Origin: Nonomuraea solani
GTDB taxonomy: Bacteria; Actinomycetota; Actinomycetes; Streptosporangiales; Streptosporangiaceae
DNA length: 64,000 nucleotides
Direction of reading: 5' to 3'
Assembly: GCF_900108335.1 (NCBI RefSeq)
Contig: NZ_FNVT01000006.1
Span: forward strand, 124,001-188,000
The notes beneath the pieces were generated by a model. That model searched no databases, was not told the DNA's origin, and saw only the letters and a program-made list of their open reading frames with translations. This document shows positions 1 to 10,430 of this stretch, piece by piece. The translations under genes and the position numbers were made by a program. The stretch's first letter is position 1. Each line of letters opens with the position of its first letter.

Positions 1-645
1 CTGCCTGAGCTGGTCGAGCCCCGGTTCCAGCAGCTCGGGAGCACCGCGGAACTTGTTCACGACAAATCCGGAAATGTGGGATTGGTCGGCGGCGTCCAGC
101 AGCCCCACCGTGCCGTAGAACGCGGCGAACACCCCGCCCCTGTCGATGTCGCCCACCACGATCACCGGCAGGTTCGCGGCCCTGGCCAGGCCCATGTTCG
201 CGATGTCACCACGACGCAGGTTGATCTCGGCGGGGCTGCCCGCGCCCTCGCACACCACCACGTCGTACCGCTTCCTGAGCCGCTCGAACGCCTCCAGCGC
301 CGTGGCGCGCAGGAGATCCTTCAGCGCGCCGTACTCCATGGCGTCCACGTCCGCGACCGGCCGGCCCATGAGGACGACCTGGCTGCGGCGGTCGCTGCCC
401 GGCTTGAGCAGGATCGGGTTCATGTCGGCGACCGGTTCGAGGCCGGCCGCCTGGGCCTGCATGACCTGGGCGCGGCCGATCTCGGCGCCGTCGGCGGTGA
501 CGTACGAGTTGAGCGACATGTTCTGGGCCTTGTACGGCGCCACCCGGACGCCCTGCCGGGCCAGCCACCGGCAGATCCCGGCGGTGACCACGCTCTTGCC
601 CGCGTCGGACGTGGTGCCCGCGACGAGCAGTGCCCCCTTGACCAT
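1..645 (-). CDS. cobQ: cobyric acid synthase, N-terminal part (runs off window)
   Basis: This is the first 215 codons of a glutamine-dependent cobyric acid a,c-diamide amidase (CobQ/CbiP), which amidates four side chains of adenosylcobyrinic acid diamide in cobalamin synthesis. The start GVLLVAGT-like strand reads [15 protein letters not shown], the family's variant P-loop, followed by [21 protein letters not shown] and a [14 protein letters not shown] block, all characteristic of the BioD-like ATPase domain. The glutaminase half (the full protein is about 490-510 residues) lies outside the window. The ATG at 643-645 fits the family start. No cobalamin riboswitch is visible in the 135 bp upstream, and the gene diverges from the MFS gene. 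Confidence 0.93.
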   Translation of the reverse strand, partial: MVKGALLVAGTTSDAGKSVVTAGICRWLARQGVRVAPYKAQNMSLNSYVTADGAEIGRAQVMQAQAAGLEPVADMNPILLKPGSDRRSQVVLMGRPVADVDAMEYGALKDLLRATALEAFERLRKRYDVVVCEGAGSPAEINLRRGDIANMGLARAANLPVIVVGDIDRGGVFAAFYGTVGLLDAADQSHISGFVVNKFRGAPELLEPGLDQLRQ

Positions 646-706
646 GCGATCACCGTATCGGAGCCGATGAGACGAAATTTCGTGGCAATCTCCCATTTAC
701 GAATGC

Positions 707-756
707 TGTGACTTCTGTCACTCTGGCTAGAACAATGCCCTAGAACGCGATTCTAG
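707..756. promoter_or_regulatory. palindromic operator region upstream of MFS gene
   Basis: Two inverted repeats lie in the 135-bp gap between cobQ and the MFS gene. TGTGACTTCTGTCAC (707-721) has 5-bp GTGAC/GTCAC arms. CTAGAACGCGATTCTAG (740-756) has perfect 6-bp arms and a 5-bp spacer. A third CTAGAA half-site lies at 727-732, 13 bp before the second palindrome. The CTAGAA sites end about 25 bp before the MFS start, where a repressor could act. No regulator gene is adjacent, so the binding protein is unknown. Confidence 0.5.
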
Positions 757-780
757 ATTCTCCCTACCGAAAGGGTGGGC

Positions 781-2097
781 ATGGTCGGGACGTTGGGTTC
801 GCCGCGCACAGGCATCATCGACGCGCGGTCCCGCGCGCCATTCGGCTGGGCGCCGCTGGTCGTGCTCTTCATCGTCGGACTGGTCGATCGGATCGAGCAC
901 AACCTCCTGTCCGGGGTGCTTCCGCTCATCCAGCAGGAATGGGGCTTCAACGACACCGCCGCCGGCTCCATCCCGACGGCCGCCGCCCTGGCCGCGGCCA
1001 TCGTGTCCCTGCCCGCCGGCTATCTGGCGGACCGGTTCAGCCGGACCCGCATCATCACGGTGGTCGTCTTCCTCTGGGCGCTGGCCACGCTGGGCTCCGG
1101 CCTGGCCACCGGTTTCGCCATCTTCTACGCGATGCGGGTGCTGCTGGCGGCGGCCGAGAACATCGACAACCCGGCCGCGGGCAGCCTGCTCGCCGACTAC
1201 TATCCGCCGGCCACCCGGGCGAAGGCGTACGGGCTCACGCGCGTCACCACGTACCTGGGCGGTATCGGCACCCTGCTCGGCGGGGTGCTGGCCGAGGCGT
1301 TCTCGTGGCGTACGGCGTTCCTCATCATGGTCGTCCCCGGCGTGCTCACGGCCGTGCTCGTCTGGTTCCTGCGCGAGCCGCGGCGCGGCGAGCTGGACCG
1401 GCTGGTGGCCGGCGGCGAGACACCTCCCGCCGCCGGGAAAGCCGAGGTCAAGCCGCCGTTCGGGAAGCAGTTCCGCCAGGTGATATCCGTCCCCACGCTG
1501 GTCTTCGTCTGCGTGGGGCTGTCCTTCCTCACCCTCGGCCTGGCCGGCGTGTTCTTCTGGCTGCCCACGCTCATGGTGCGCGAGTTCGCCGTCGGGGTGG
1601 GCGCGGCCAGCTCGCTGGCCGGCCTGATCACCATCGCCGGCACGCTGACCGGCACCCTGGTCGGCTCGTGGCTGGGCAGGAAGTGGCACGGCACCCGCAA
1701 GGGCGGCCGGCTGCTGGCGGGCGGCGGCGGCATCACCGCCGGCTCTCTGGTGCTGGCGGCCGCGCTCTCCATGGACTCGATCGCCGGGCTGACCGCGCTG
1801 GTCCTGGTCTCCTGCTCGCTGATGTCGATCGCGATCCCCAACATGACGGCCTGCCTGGCGGACGTGGTGCCGGCCGCCTCGCGCGGGCTCGGCTTCGCCG
1901 TCCTGCAACTGCTCATCACGGCGGGCGGCGCGTTCGGGCCGCTGGTCGTGGGCATCGCCTCGGATCAGCTCGGCTCCCTGCTGTCCGGCATGTACCTCCT
2001 GGTGATCCCCATGGTCATCGGCGGCCTGGTCACGCTGGGAGCCAGGGCGTCGTTCGAGCGCGACGCGGAGAGGGTGCTGGAGGAGGCGCGCCGCTGA
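781..2097 (+). CDS. MFS transporter
   Basis: A 438-residue major facilitator with about 12 hydrophobic segments split into two six-helix halves by a charged loop near residues 195-235. The loop between helices 2 and 3 reads GYLADRFSRTR, a good match to the family G-x-L-a-D-r-x-g-R-r motif. Overall it resembles sugar-phosphate or spinster-like carriers, but the substrate cannot be read from sequence. The ATG at 781 is preferred to the GTG at 775 because GAAAGGG (769-775) lies 5 nt before it. It is preceded by CTAGAA palindromes that probably control it, and is followed at once by a convergent small gene. Confidence is high for the family and low for the substrate. Confidence 0.9.
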   Translation: MVGTLGSPRTGIIDARSRAPFGWAPLVVLFIVGLVDRIEHNLLSGVLPLIQQEWGFNDTAAGSIPTAAALAAAIVSLPAGYLADRFSRTRIITVVVFLWALATLGSGLATGFAIFYAMRVLLAAAENIDNPAAGSLLADYYPPATRAKAYGLTRVTTYLGGIGTLLGGVLAEAFSWRTAFLIMVVPGVLTAVLVWFLREPRRGELDRLVAGGETPPAAGKAEVKPPFGKQFRQVISVPTLVFVCVGLSFLTLGLAGVFFWLPTLMVREFAVGVGAASSLAGLITIAGTLTGTLVGSWLGRKWHGTRKGGRLLAGGGGITAGSLVLAAALSMDSIAGLTALVLVSCSLMSIAIPNMTACLADVVPAASRGLGFAVLQLLITAGGAFGPLVVGIASDQLGSLLSGMYLLVIPMVIGGLVTLGARASFERDAERVLEEARR

Positions 2098-2100
2098 GGG

Positions 2101-2334
2101 TCAGGCTTTCGGCGGCCTGCCCTCCGCCGGTGGCGTCTCAGGTCGCCGTTCCGTACGCCCCCCGCCATACCGGCGCTGTACGGCGTCGGCGCCCTTGCCG
2201 ATCTGATCGTCGTACTTATGCCCCGTCTTCTCCTTCACGAACTGCTCGGCACGGTCGATCACCTGGTCCGCCTGCTTGGAGTGCCCTCGGGCCAGGTCCT
2301 CGGCCTTCTTCAGCCACTGTCCGATACGGCTCAT
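2101..2334 (-). CDS. MT0933-like antitoxin family protein
   Basis: A small, charged, helical protein of 77 residues matching the MT0933 (Rv0909) antitoxin family. Its core reads WLKKAEDLARGHSKQ, then DRAEQFVKEKTGHKYDDQIGKG, then a basic, proline-rich tail. The ATG at 2332-2334 is chosen because GGAAGGGGGA lies just upstream; an in-frame start 48 bp earlier adds only a poor extension. No toxin gene lies beside it: its 3' end faces the MFS gene and an SDR gene follows its promoter side. The family name therefore does not prove a toxin-antitoxin role here, and many actinomycete members are solitary. Confidence 0.75.
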   Translation of the reverse strand: MSRIGQWLKKAEDLARGHSKQADQVIDRAEQFVKEKTGHKYDDQIGKGADAVQRRYGGGRTERRPETPPAEGRPPKA

Positions 2335-2441
2335 CACAAATCCCCCTTCCAGTCGCCCCCTACCCTTCGGACGATGCGTCACACGGGGGCGTCAGGAGGC
2401 GATCGGCATGACTCCCCCTTGGGTGATTCGGCTCACATCGT

Positions 2442-2471
2442 TTGCCTCTGACGTCAATGTCAGGTTTTAAC
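2442..2471 (+). promoter_or_regulatory. possible promoter of the SDR gene
   Basis: TTGCCT (2442-2447) and TTTAAC (2466-2471) are spaced 18 bp apart and lie about 35 bp before the SDR start, which has an SD sequence GGAGGCGACC. TGACGTCA (2449-2456) falls between the two hexamers and might be a binding site. This is a pattern match only. Confidence 0.3.
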
Positions 2472-2505
2472 GTAGTGACATCCGACAATCGCCTGGAGGC
2501 GACCC

Positions 2506-3201
2506 ATGAAGATTTCCGGCTCCACCGCCCTCGTCACCGGTGCCAACCGCGGCATCGGCCGCCATTTCGCCGAACAGTTGCTGGAGAGGGGCGCGAAGAA
2601 GGTGTACGCCACCGCCCGCGACGCCCGGCGCGTCGACCTGCCCGGAGTGGAGGTGCTGGAGCTGGACATCACCGACCCGGCCTCGGTCGAGGCGGCGGCC
2701 GCGGCGGCCCAGGACGTCACCCTCCTGGTCAACAACGCCGGCATCTCCACCGGCGCGAACCTGGTCACGGGCGACCTCGCCAAGATCCGGCTGGAGATGG
2801 ACACCCACTTCTACGGCACGCTGTCCATGGTCCGCGCCTTCGCCCCGGCTTTGGGCGCCAACGGCGGCGGGGCGATTCTGAACGTCCTGTCCGCGCTGTC
2901 GTGGTTCTCGGCCGACGGGGCCAACGCGTACGGCGCCGCGAAGGCCGCCGCGTGGAGCCTGACGAACGGCGTCCGCCTCGAACTGCGCGGCCAGGGCACC
3001 CAGGTCACGGCCCTGCACCTGGGCGCCGCCGACACCGACATGATGGCCTGGTACGAAGGCGCCAAGACCGACCCCGGCGACGTGGTCCGCGCCGCGCTCG
3101 ACGGTATCGAGGCGGGCAGCATGGAGGTCGTCGTGGACGAATGGAGCGCCGCCGTCAAGGCGTCCCTGGCCGCCGACCCGGCCCTGTTCTACACGGCTTG
3201 A
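2506..3201 (+). CDS. SDR family NAD(P)-dependent oxidoreductase
   Basis: A 231-residue classical short-chain dehydrogenase. The cofactor motif TGANRGIG is at residues 11-18, NNAG at 76-79, and the catalytic Tyr142-x3-Lys146 in AYGAAK, with serines just before it in LSALSW. Basic residues after the first beta strand (YATARDARR) suggest NADP rather than NAD. The ATG follows GGAGGCGACC. It is followed 33 bp later by a MerR-type regulator on the same strand, which may control it. The substrate is unknown. Confidence 0.9.
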   Translation: MKISGSTALVTGANRGIGRHFAEQLLERGAKKVYATARDARRVDLPGVEVLELDITDPASVEAAAAAAQDVTLLVNNAGISTGANLVTGDLAKIRLEMDTHFYGTLSMVRAFAPALGANGGGAILNVLSALSWFSADGANAYGAAKAAAWSLTNGVRLELRGQGTQVTALHLGAADTDMMAWYEGAKTDPGDVVRAALDGIEAGSMEVVVDEWSAAVKASLAADPALFYTA

Positions 3202-3234
3202 GTCTCCATCAGGGGGAGACGCGAAGGTGGGGGC

Positions 3235-5269
<2,035 letters not shown>

Positions 5270-5295
5270 TTCGAGAGCGGGGAGAATCGGTCGGT

Positions 5296-5922
5296 GTGAG
5301 CAGTTCCACGGCGCCACGGCGCGGCTACCATCACGGCGACCTGCGCGCCGGGTTGATTCGCGAGGGCATCGCGCTCCTGGCAGAGACGGGGGTCGCGGGT
5401 TTCTCCGTGGCCAAGGTCGCCGCGCGGGCCGGGGTGTCGTCGGCGGCGCCGTACCGGCACTTTCCCGATCGTGAGGCGCTGCTGGCGGCGTGCGCGGCCG
5501 CCATCATCGCCGAGGTCACGGACGTGCTGGCGGCGGCGGCCGAACAGGCGGGGGACGATCCGGTCGACCGGCTGGCCGCGACGGCGGGCGCCTATGCCCG
5601 CTACGTGCTCGACCATCGGGCCGGCATCGACCTCGTCTACTTCCACGACCTCTCGGGGCCGTACCACGAGGTCGTCCAGGAGGAGAGCCGCCGTCTGACG
5701 AGCGCCCTGATGGACCTGGTCGCGGCCGTCCTGCCCGAGGACACCTCGTGGGCGGACACCGTCGAGTTCGTCTACGTCCACCTGTCGATGACGCACGGCT
5801 ACGCGACCCTGCTGCGGCAGAGCACGCCCAAGGACGCGGAGGCCTACGCCGCCCGCGCGGCCGCCGCCGCCCGCGACCACATCACCGGCCACCTCATGCG
5901 CCTGCACGGCAGCACACCCTGA
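5296..5922 (+). CDS. TetR/AcrR family transcriptional regulator
   Basis: A 208-residue repressor. The N-terminal HTH spans about residues 18-60 (FSVAKVAARAGVSSAAPYRHF with the family Y-x-H-F ending). The remainder is a helical ligand-binding domain of the WHG type with aromatic residues (YARYVLDH, YFHDLSGPYHE). The start is GTG 5296 with a GGGGAGAA element upstream. It diverges from the aldo/keto reductase, and the paired TGTGAGAG palindromes in the gap are its probable operators. That would make it an autoregulated repressor of the reductase that responds to a small aldehyde or similar ligand; the ligand is inferred only from context. Confidence 0.88.
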   Translation: MSSSTAPRRGYHHGDLRAGLIREGIALLAETGVAGFSVAKVAARAGVSSAAPYRHFPDREALLAACAAAIIAEVTDVLAAAAEQAGDDPVDRLAATAGAYARYVLDHRAGIDLVYFHDLSGPYHEVVQEESRRLTSALMDLVAAVLPEDTSWADTVEFVYVHLSMTHGYATLLRQSTPKDAEAYAARAAAAARDHITGHLMRLHGSTP

Positions 5923-5982
5923 CGTCCCGGCGTCCGGGCGTCCCGGCCGGGGTCGTCGCAGGCGGCGCCTACGATGGCGCGC

Positions 5983-6863
5983 ATGACCACGCACGGATTC
6001 ACGCTCACCGCCGAGGGCCCGTTCGACTTCGGCGCCTCCCTGCGCTTCGTGGAGGACTGGCCGGCCACGAGCACGCTGCCGTCCGACGGAGAGACGTTGC
6101 GTTTCGCCTACTGCGCGGAGTCCGACTGGCTGCCGCTCGGTGTGAGCGTGACGGGCGCGCCCGGCGGGGTCGCCGTGACCACCACGCGGGCCCCCGGCCC
6201 GGGGATCCGGGGTGAGGTGGCGCGGATCCTGTCGCTCGACGTGGACGGCGCCGGGTTCGCCAAGCTGGGCGAGGCCGACCCGGTGCTCGGTGACCTGCAG
6301 CGCCACCGCCCGGCCTGCGGCCCGTGTGCTTCTGGAGCCCGTGGGAGGCGGCCTGCTGGGCGGTGATCGTGCAGCGCTCCTCGATGCTCATCGCCGCCAG
6401 GATCAAGCAGCGCATCGCGGAGCGCCACGGCGCGCGGGTAACCGTCGACGGGCACACGTTCGCGGCCTTCCCGCCGCCCGTGTCACTACTGGAGGCCGAC
6501 GCGCTCGGGCTGCCGGCGCAGAAGGAGGAGTGGGTGCGCGGGCTGGCCAGAGCGGCACTCGACGGCGTCCTGACCACCGAGCACCTGCGCTCGCTCGCCC
6601 CGGAGGAGGCCCTGGCCGAGCTGCGCGCCCTGCCCGGGGTGGGGCCGTTCTCGGCGGGGCTGATCCTGATTCGCGGGGCGGGCGCGCCGGACGCGTTCCC
6701 CGGTGACGAGCCGCGGCTGTTCGGGATCCTGCGTGAGGCGTACGGGCTGCCCGAGGACACGCCGCCCGCCTCCTACCGCAGGCTGGCGGAGGCGTGGCGC
6801 CCCTATCGGTCCTGGGCCTCGTTCCTGTTCCGGGCGATTTCCTATGGCGCCGCCGGCGAATAG
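5983..6863 (+). pseudogene. DNA-3-methyladenine glycosylase 2 family gene with a frameshift
   Basis: Two overlapping frames together make one AlkA-like glycosylase of about 293 residues. The first frame gives the N-terminal domain ending GEADPVLGDLQRHRP. The second resumes one base earlier as LRPVCFWSPWEAACWAVIVQRSS and continues to the helix-hairpin-helix LPGVGPFSAGLILIRGAG and the Asp-bearing DAFPGDEPRLFG. One base is missing between about 6309 and 6316 (CCCGGCCTGCGG would read P-G-L-R with one extra G). The intact enzyme removes alkylated bases from DNA. The rest of the reading frame shows no decay, so a sequencing error or a very recent mutation is likelier than an old pseudogene. An upstream ATG at 5974 is an alternative start. 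Confidence 0.85.
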
Positions 6864-6881
6864 ACGCCGATACTGCCTCTT

Positions 6882-7838
6882 GTGGAGGGGCTGATCGCTT
6901 ATGCGCGGGAGGCGTTCGGGTGGGACGGGGACGTCACGGCGTCGCTCGGGCCGCGGGGCGCGCTGGGGCAGATCTGGCGGCTGGAGGTGGGCCACGAGCG
7001 ATACGCGCTGAAGGAGACCTTCGCCGAACCCGCGTCCGGCGCGCTGATCGCGACGGAGCTGGCCTTCGCGCGGCGGGCCGCCGACGCGGGCGTACGCGTG
7101 CCGGCCGCCCACCCTGACCGCGAAGGGCGCTATCTGGTCACGACCCCCGGCGGCACGTGGCTGCGTCTCTACGACTGGGTGGACCTGCGGCCGGTCTCAC
7201 CGTCGGCCCCGGCCACGCCGGGCGAGCTCGGCACGCTGCTCGCGCGCCTGCACCGCTGCGCCCCCGCCATGAAGAGCGAGGCGGACGGCGGGCCGCCGGC
7301 CTCCTGGTACGACCGCGTCCCCGCCCCGCACGAATGGGCCGAGGTCGCGCGGGCGGAGGCGACGTGGGCCGCGCCGCTCAGAGAACGGCTGGCCACGCTG
7401 CCCGAGCTGTGCGCGGCGGTCACGTCGGCCGACCCCGCCGACCTGATCACCTGCCACCGCGACCTGCACCCCGACAACGTGCTGGCCGGCCCCGGCGGCG
7501 AGCTGGTGGTCGTCGACTGGGACAACGTCGGCCCGGCCACGCCCGCCCGCGAGCTGGCCTCGGCCATGTTCGACTGGTTCGGCGGCGATCCGGACGCGAT
7601 GCGGGGGCTCTACGACGCGTACGTGGACGAGGGCGGCCCCGGCCGGATCACCGGCCCCGCGGACTTCTCGATGGCCCTGGCCACCCGCGTGAACTTCCTG
7701 CTGGTCCAGTCGCGCGTCGCCATCGACCCGGAGGCCGAGCCCCGGCACCGGGAGTGGGCCGAACGCGAGATGGACGAGATGCTGCCCATCCTGCCCACCG
7801 TCCGGCACCTGGCCGACGTCCTGGAGCTGACCCGATAA
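6882..7838 (+). CDS. aminoglycoside phosphotransferase (APH) family protein
   Basis: A 318-residue kinase-like protein. The Brenner motif HRDLHPDNVL is at residues 192-201, with the catalytic Asp194. The metal-binding Asp is in VVVDWDNVGPA about 20 residues later. An N-terminal nucleotide lobe contains YALKETF. Such proteins phosphorylate small hydroxyl compounds (aminoglycosides, homoserine, sugars) in the cytoplasm. Nothing nearby indicates the substrate, and an antibiotic resistance role should not be assumed. The start is GTG 6882, 18 bp after the glycosylase gene, with no clear SD sequence, so translational coupling to it is plausible. Confidence 0.85.
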   Translation: MEGLIAYAREAFGWDGDVTASLGPRGALGQIWRLEVGHERYALKETFAEPASGALIATELAFARRAADAGVRVPAAHPDREGRYLVTTPGGTWLRLYDWVDLRPVSPSAPATPGELGTLLARLHRCAPAMKSEADGGPPASWYDRVPAPHEWAEVARAEATWAAPLRERLATLPELCAAVTSADPADLITCHRDLHPDNVLAGPGGELVVVDWDNVGPATPARELASAMFDWFGGDPDAMRGLYDAYVDEGGPGRITGPADFSMALATRVNFLLVQSRVAIDPEAEPRHREWAEREMDEMLPILPTVRHLADVLELTR

Positions 7839-7906
7839 CCGGCGAAGATCCGAACCTGCGCGGAGCCGAGGCCGTACCTCAAGTACAGGACGAACAGGGA
7901 GGCCAC

Positions 7907-8686
7907 GTGCGGCACCGGATCATGGGACTGAGCACCGGAATCCTGCTGACGACGGCCCTGGTCACAGGGCCCGCGGGCGCGCACGGGGCGCTGGAGAACC
8001 CCCTCAGCAGGGCGGCGGCGTGCGGGCCGGAGAGCCCGAAGACGGCGAAGTCGGCGGCCTGCCGCGCGGCCAGGGCGGGCTCCTCCGGGCTGCCCGGCGA
8101 CTGGGACAACCTCAGGGTCGCCAATGTCGCGGGCCGGGATCGCCAGGTGATCCAGGACGGCCGGCTGTGCAGCGCCGGGATCCCCGCCTTCAAGGGCCTC
8201 GACCTGGCCCGCGCCGACTGGCCCGCCACCACGCTGCGGCCGGGGGCGCGCTTCACGTTCAAGTACCGGGGCACGATCCCGCACAAGGGCACCTTCCGGC
8301 TGTACGTCACCAAGGCCGGTTACGACCCCGCCAAGCCGCTGAAGTGGTCGGATCTGGAGCGCAAGCCCTTCCTCAAGGCCACCGACCCGAAGCTGACCGA
8401 CGGCTCGTACGCCATCAAGGGCCGCCTGCCCGACCGCAACGGCCGCCACCTGATCTACACGATCTGGCAGAACTCCGACACGCCCGACACCTACTACTCC
8501 TGCTCGGACGTGATCTTCAGCGCCGCGCGCAACAGCGGCGGCGCGCCCCTGCCCGCGCCCGCGTACCGGGAGGTCGGCTACAGTAGCTCGTCCTGGCTGG
8601 CCGGTGTGGGAGCGCTGCTGGCCATCGCCGGATCGCTGATCACGCTCGCCCTCTGGCCCAGGCACCGGCGTGCCGGCGGTAAATAG
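7907..8686 (+). CDS. membrane-anchored AA10 lytic polysaccharide monooxygenase
   Basis: A 259-residue copper monooxygenase of family AA10 (chitin or cellulose oxidation). A signal peptide of about 25 residues ends PAGA, leaving His26 (HGALENPLSR) as the mature N-terminus, the first ligand of the histidine brace. The second ligand is His126 in GTIPHKGTFRLYVTK. The ending YYSCSDVIF is typical of the catalytic domain. Instead of a carbohydrate-binding module, a Pro/Ser linker leads to a transmembrane helix (about residues 229-251) and a basic tail RHRRAGGK, so it should be fixed to the outer face of the membrane. The start is GTG 7907 after AGGGAGGCC. A 10-bp repeat overlies its stop codon. Confidence 0.92.
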   Translation: MRHRIMGLSTGILLTTALVTGPAGAHGALENPLSRAAACGPESPKTAKSAACRAARAGSSGLPGDWDNLRVANVAGRDRQVIQDGRLCSAGIPAFKGLDLARADWPATTLRPGARFTFKYRGTIPHKGTFRLYVTKAGYDPAKPLKWSDLERKPFLKATDPKLTDGSYAIKGRLPDRNGRHLIYTIWQNSDTPDTYYSCSDVIFSAARNSGGAPLPAPAYREVGYSSSSWLAGVGALLAIAGSLITLALWPRHRRAGGK

Positions 8687-8710
8687 CGGAAAATAGCGGA
8701 AAATAATCGC
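8681..8710. repeat. 10-bp tandem repeats across the LPMO stop codon
   Basis: AAATAGCGGA occurs at 8681-8690 and again at 8691-8700, followed by a partial third copy AAATAATCGC at 8701-8710. The first copy contains the LPMO TAG stop (8684-8686). The A-rich run is unusual in this G+C-rich sequence. Confidence 0.9.
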
Positions 8711-8768
8711 GAAGAAGACCCCCGGCATCGGGCAATCAGCGCCGACCCTCTTTCGAGAAAGGCGCCGG

Positions 8769-9347
8769 ATGCATGACCCTTCTTCCCACCCCGCCGTACG
8801 GCTGGCCGAGGAACCGGACGACGCGCTGGTCATCGAGAAGTCGCGCCACGAGCCCGAATGGTTCTCGATGATCTTCGATCGGTACTTCACCGCGATCCAC
8901 CGCTACGTGGCCGCCCGGCTCGGGCCGAGCGCCGCCGACGACGTGGCCGCCGAGACGTTCCTGGCCGCCTTCGACCAGCGCGACCGCTACGACCTGACCC
9001 GCTCCGAGGCCAGGGCCTGGCTGTACGGCATCGCCACCAACCTCATCGGCCGCCATCGCCGCGGCGAACTGCGGCTCTACCGCGCCCTCAGCCGCTCGGC
9101 GGCCCGCGACGACGTCGAGAGTCACGCCGACCGCGTGGCGGATCGGGTGACGGCCGAGCAGCTCAGCCCCCGCCTGGCCCGCGGCCTGCGGAGCCTGTCG
9201 CCGGGCGACCGCGACGCGCTGCTGCTGGTGGCCTGCGCCGGGCTCAGCTACACGGAGGTGGCGTTCGCCCTGAAGATCCCGACAGGCACCGTCGGATCCC
9301 GGGTGAACAGGGCCAGAGCCAAGCTGCGGAAGACGTTGGGGGTCTGA
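8769..9347 (+). CDS. ECF-type RNA polymerase sigma factor
   Basis: A 192-residue extracytoplasmic-function sigma factor. Sigma region 2 lies at about residues 30-95 (FDRYFTAIHRYVAARLG, then DDVAAETFLAAFDQRDRYD and ARAWLYGIATNLIGRHRR). Sigma region 4 is at about 135-188 (LSPGDRDALLLVACAGLSYTEVAFAL, then TVGSRVNRARAKLRKTL). It is 3 bp from and surely co-transcribed with the downstream CU044_5270 protein, a membrane partner that often accompanies this ECF group. The start follows GAGAAAGGC. A TTTCGAGAAA palindrome precedes it but overlaps the SD sequence. Confidence 0.93.
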   Translation: MHDPSSHPAVRLAEEPDDALVIEKSRHEPEWFSMIFDRYFTAIHRYVAARLGPSAADDVAAETFLAAFDQRDRYDLTRSEARAWLYGIATNLIGRHRRGELRLYRALSRSAARDDVESHADRVADRVTAEQLSPRLARGLRSLSPGDRDALLLVACAGLSYTEVAFALKIPTGTVGSRVNRARAKLRKTLGV

Positions 9348-9350
9348 ACC

Positions 9351-10430
9351 ATGGAAGAACTGCAGGAACTGCGCCACCGCCACGACGCCATGCCGGACCC
9401 CGCCCCGGAGAGCGTCGAACGGGCCCGTGCCCGCCTGAACGCCCACATGCGCCGCCCCCGGACCCGCCGTGTCCGGCCGGTGTGGGGGCTGTCCCTGGCC
9501 GGCGGGGCCGCCGCCGCGCTGCTCGCCGTGGCGGTGACGGTCTTTCCGCAGACCGCCCCGGAGAAGAAGGAGACCCCCCTGGCACGACCGTCCACCACCG
9601 TCACCGAGCTGCGGATACGCCCGGTGGCGAACGCCGCCGACCTGGCGGGCAACGCGGCGGTCCTGGCGGCCGGCGAGCCCGTATGGACGGCCGAGTCCGA
9701 GCAGTGGGGCTATGTGAAGACCGCGAACGCCCAGACGCGGGTGGACGGCGGCGAGTGGCTGCGCGGCGCGCCGGAGGTGACGAACACCCGGGAGATGTGG
9801 CGCCGGCTCAACGACAAGGCGTTCGCCGCCATGGAGGAGGGCAAGCTCAAGATCTACAAGGGGTCGGAGTTCGAGGTGACCTACCCCTATCTCCTCGCCC
9901 TGCCGACCGACCCCGGGCAGTTGCTGGCCCGGGTCTACGAGACGGTCGACGCGGAGAACGCCAGGAACCGTGAGTCCATCCGGCAACGGGTCCTGGAACG
10001 GGCGAAGGTCACGGGCAAGACGCCCGAGGAGACCGAGCGCGCGGTCAAGGAGTCACTGACCCCCTTCACCTCGCAGGACCGCGACCGGTGGGCGTTCCAG
10101 CTCATCGCGATGGGCATGGGGGACGCCGCGCTGCCGGCCCGGCTCCGCGCCGCCATGTACGGCGCCATGGCGCGGATTCCCGGCGTCCGGTACGAGGCCA
10201 AGTCGTCCGACCTGCTCAAGCGCCAGGGCATCACCCTGTACCACGTCCTGGACGGCTATCTGCGCGACGAGATCTTCGTCAACCCGAAGACCTACGAGTA
10301 CCTGGGCTATCGCACCGTCGTCGTCAAGGACCACCAGGACCCGATGACGCCCTACGCCAAGGGTGAGATCCACCACTGGAGCGCCCTGGTGACGGCGGGC
10401 GTCGTGGACGAGGCCGGTCAGAGACCCTAG
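9351..10430 (+). CDS. CU044_5270 family membrane protein, ECF sigma partner
   Basis: A 359-residue protein recognisable as the CU044_5270 family. It has a charged, arginine-rich cytoplasmic start (residues 1-43), one transmembrane helix (about 45-66, GLSLAGGAAAALLAVAVTVF), and an extracytoplasmic domain with YLLALPTDPGQLLARVYE and GITLYHVLDGYLRDEIFVNPKTYEYLGY. The arrangement (cytoplasmic head, one helix, outer sensor) and its position 3 bp behind an ECF sigma gene suggest a membrane-bound anti-sigma or sensor role. No zinc-binding HxxxCxxC anti-sigma motif is present. It ends in a 4-bp tail overlap with the LysR gene. Confidence 0.85.
   Translation: MEELQELRHRHDAMPDPAPESVERARARLNAHMRRPRTRRVRPVWGLSLAGGAAAALLAVAVTVFPQTAPEKKETPLARPSTTVTELRIRPVANAADLAGNAAVLAAGEPVWTAESEQWGYVKTANAQTRVDGGEWLRGAPEVTNTREMWRRLNDKAFAAMEEGKLKIYKGSEFEVTYPYLLALPTDPGQLLARVYETVDAENARNRESIRQRVLERAKVTGKTPEETERAVKESLTPFTSQDRDRWAFQLIAMGMGDAALPARLRAAMYGAMARIPGVRYEAKSSDLLKRQGITLYHVLDGYLRDEIFVNPKTYEYLGYRTVVVKDHQDPMTPYAKGEIHHWSALVTAGVVDEAGQRP

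Noticed and set aside
2101-2334. A complete toxin-antitoxin module
   Set aside because: Only the antitoxin-family protein is present. Neither neighbour (MFS, SDR) resembles a toxin, and no small ORF with its own SD sequence lies between.
6290-6370. Programmed -1 frameshifting in the AlkA-like gene
   Set aside because: No convincing slippery heptamer or downstream pseudoknot is present, and this enzyme family is not known to use recoding. A one-base deletion or sequencing error is simpler.
6882-7838. Antibiotic resistance gene
   Set aside because: The protein has the general APH kinase motif, but such proteins act on many substrates and no resistance or biosynthetic context is nearby.
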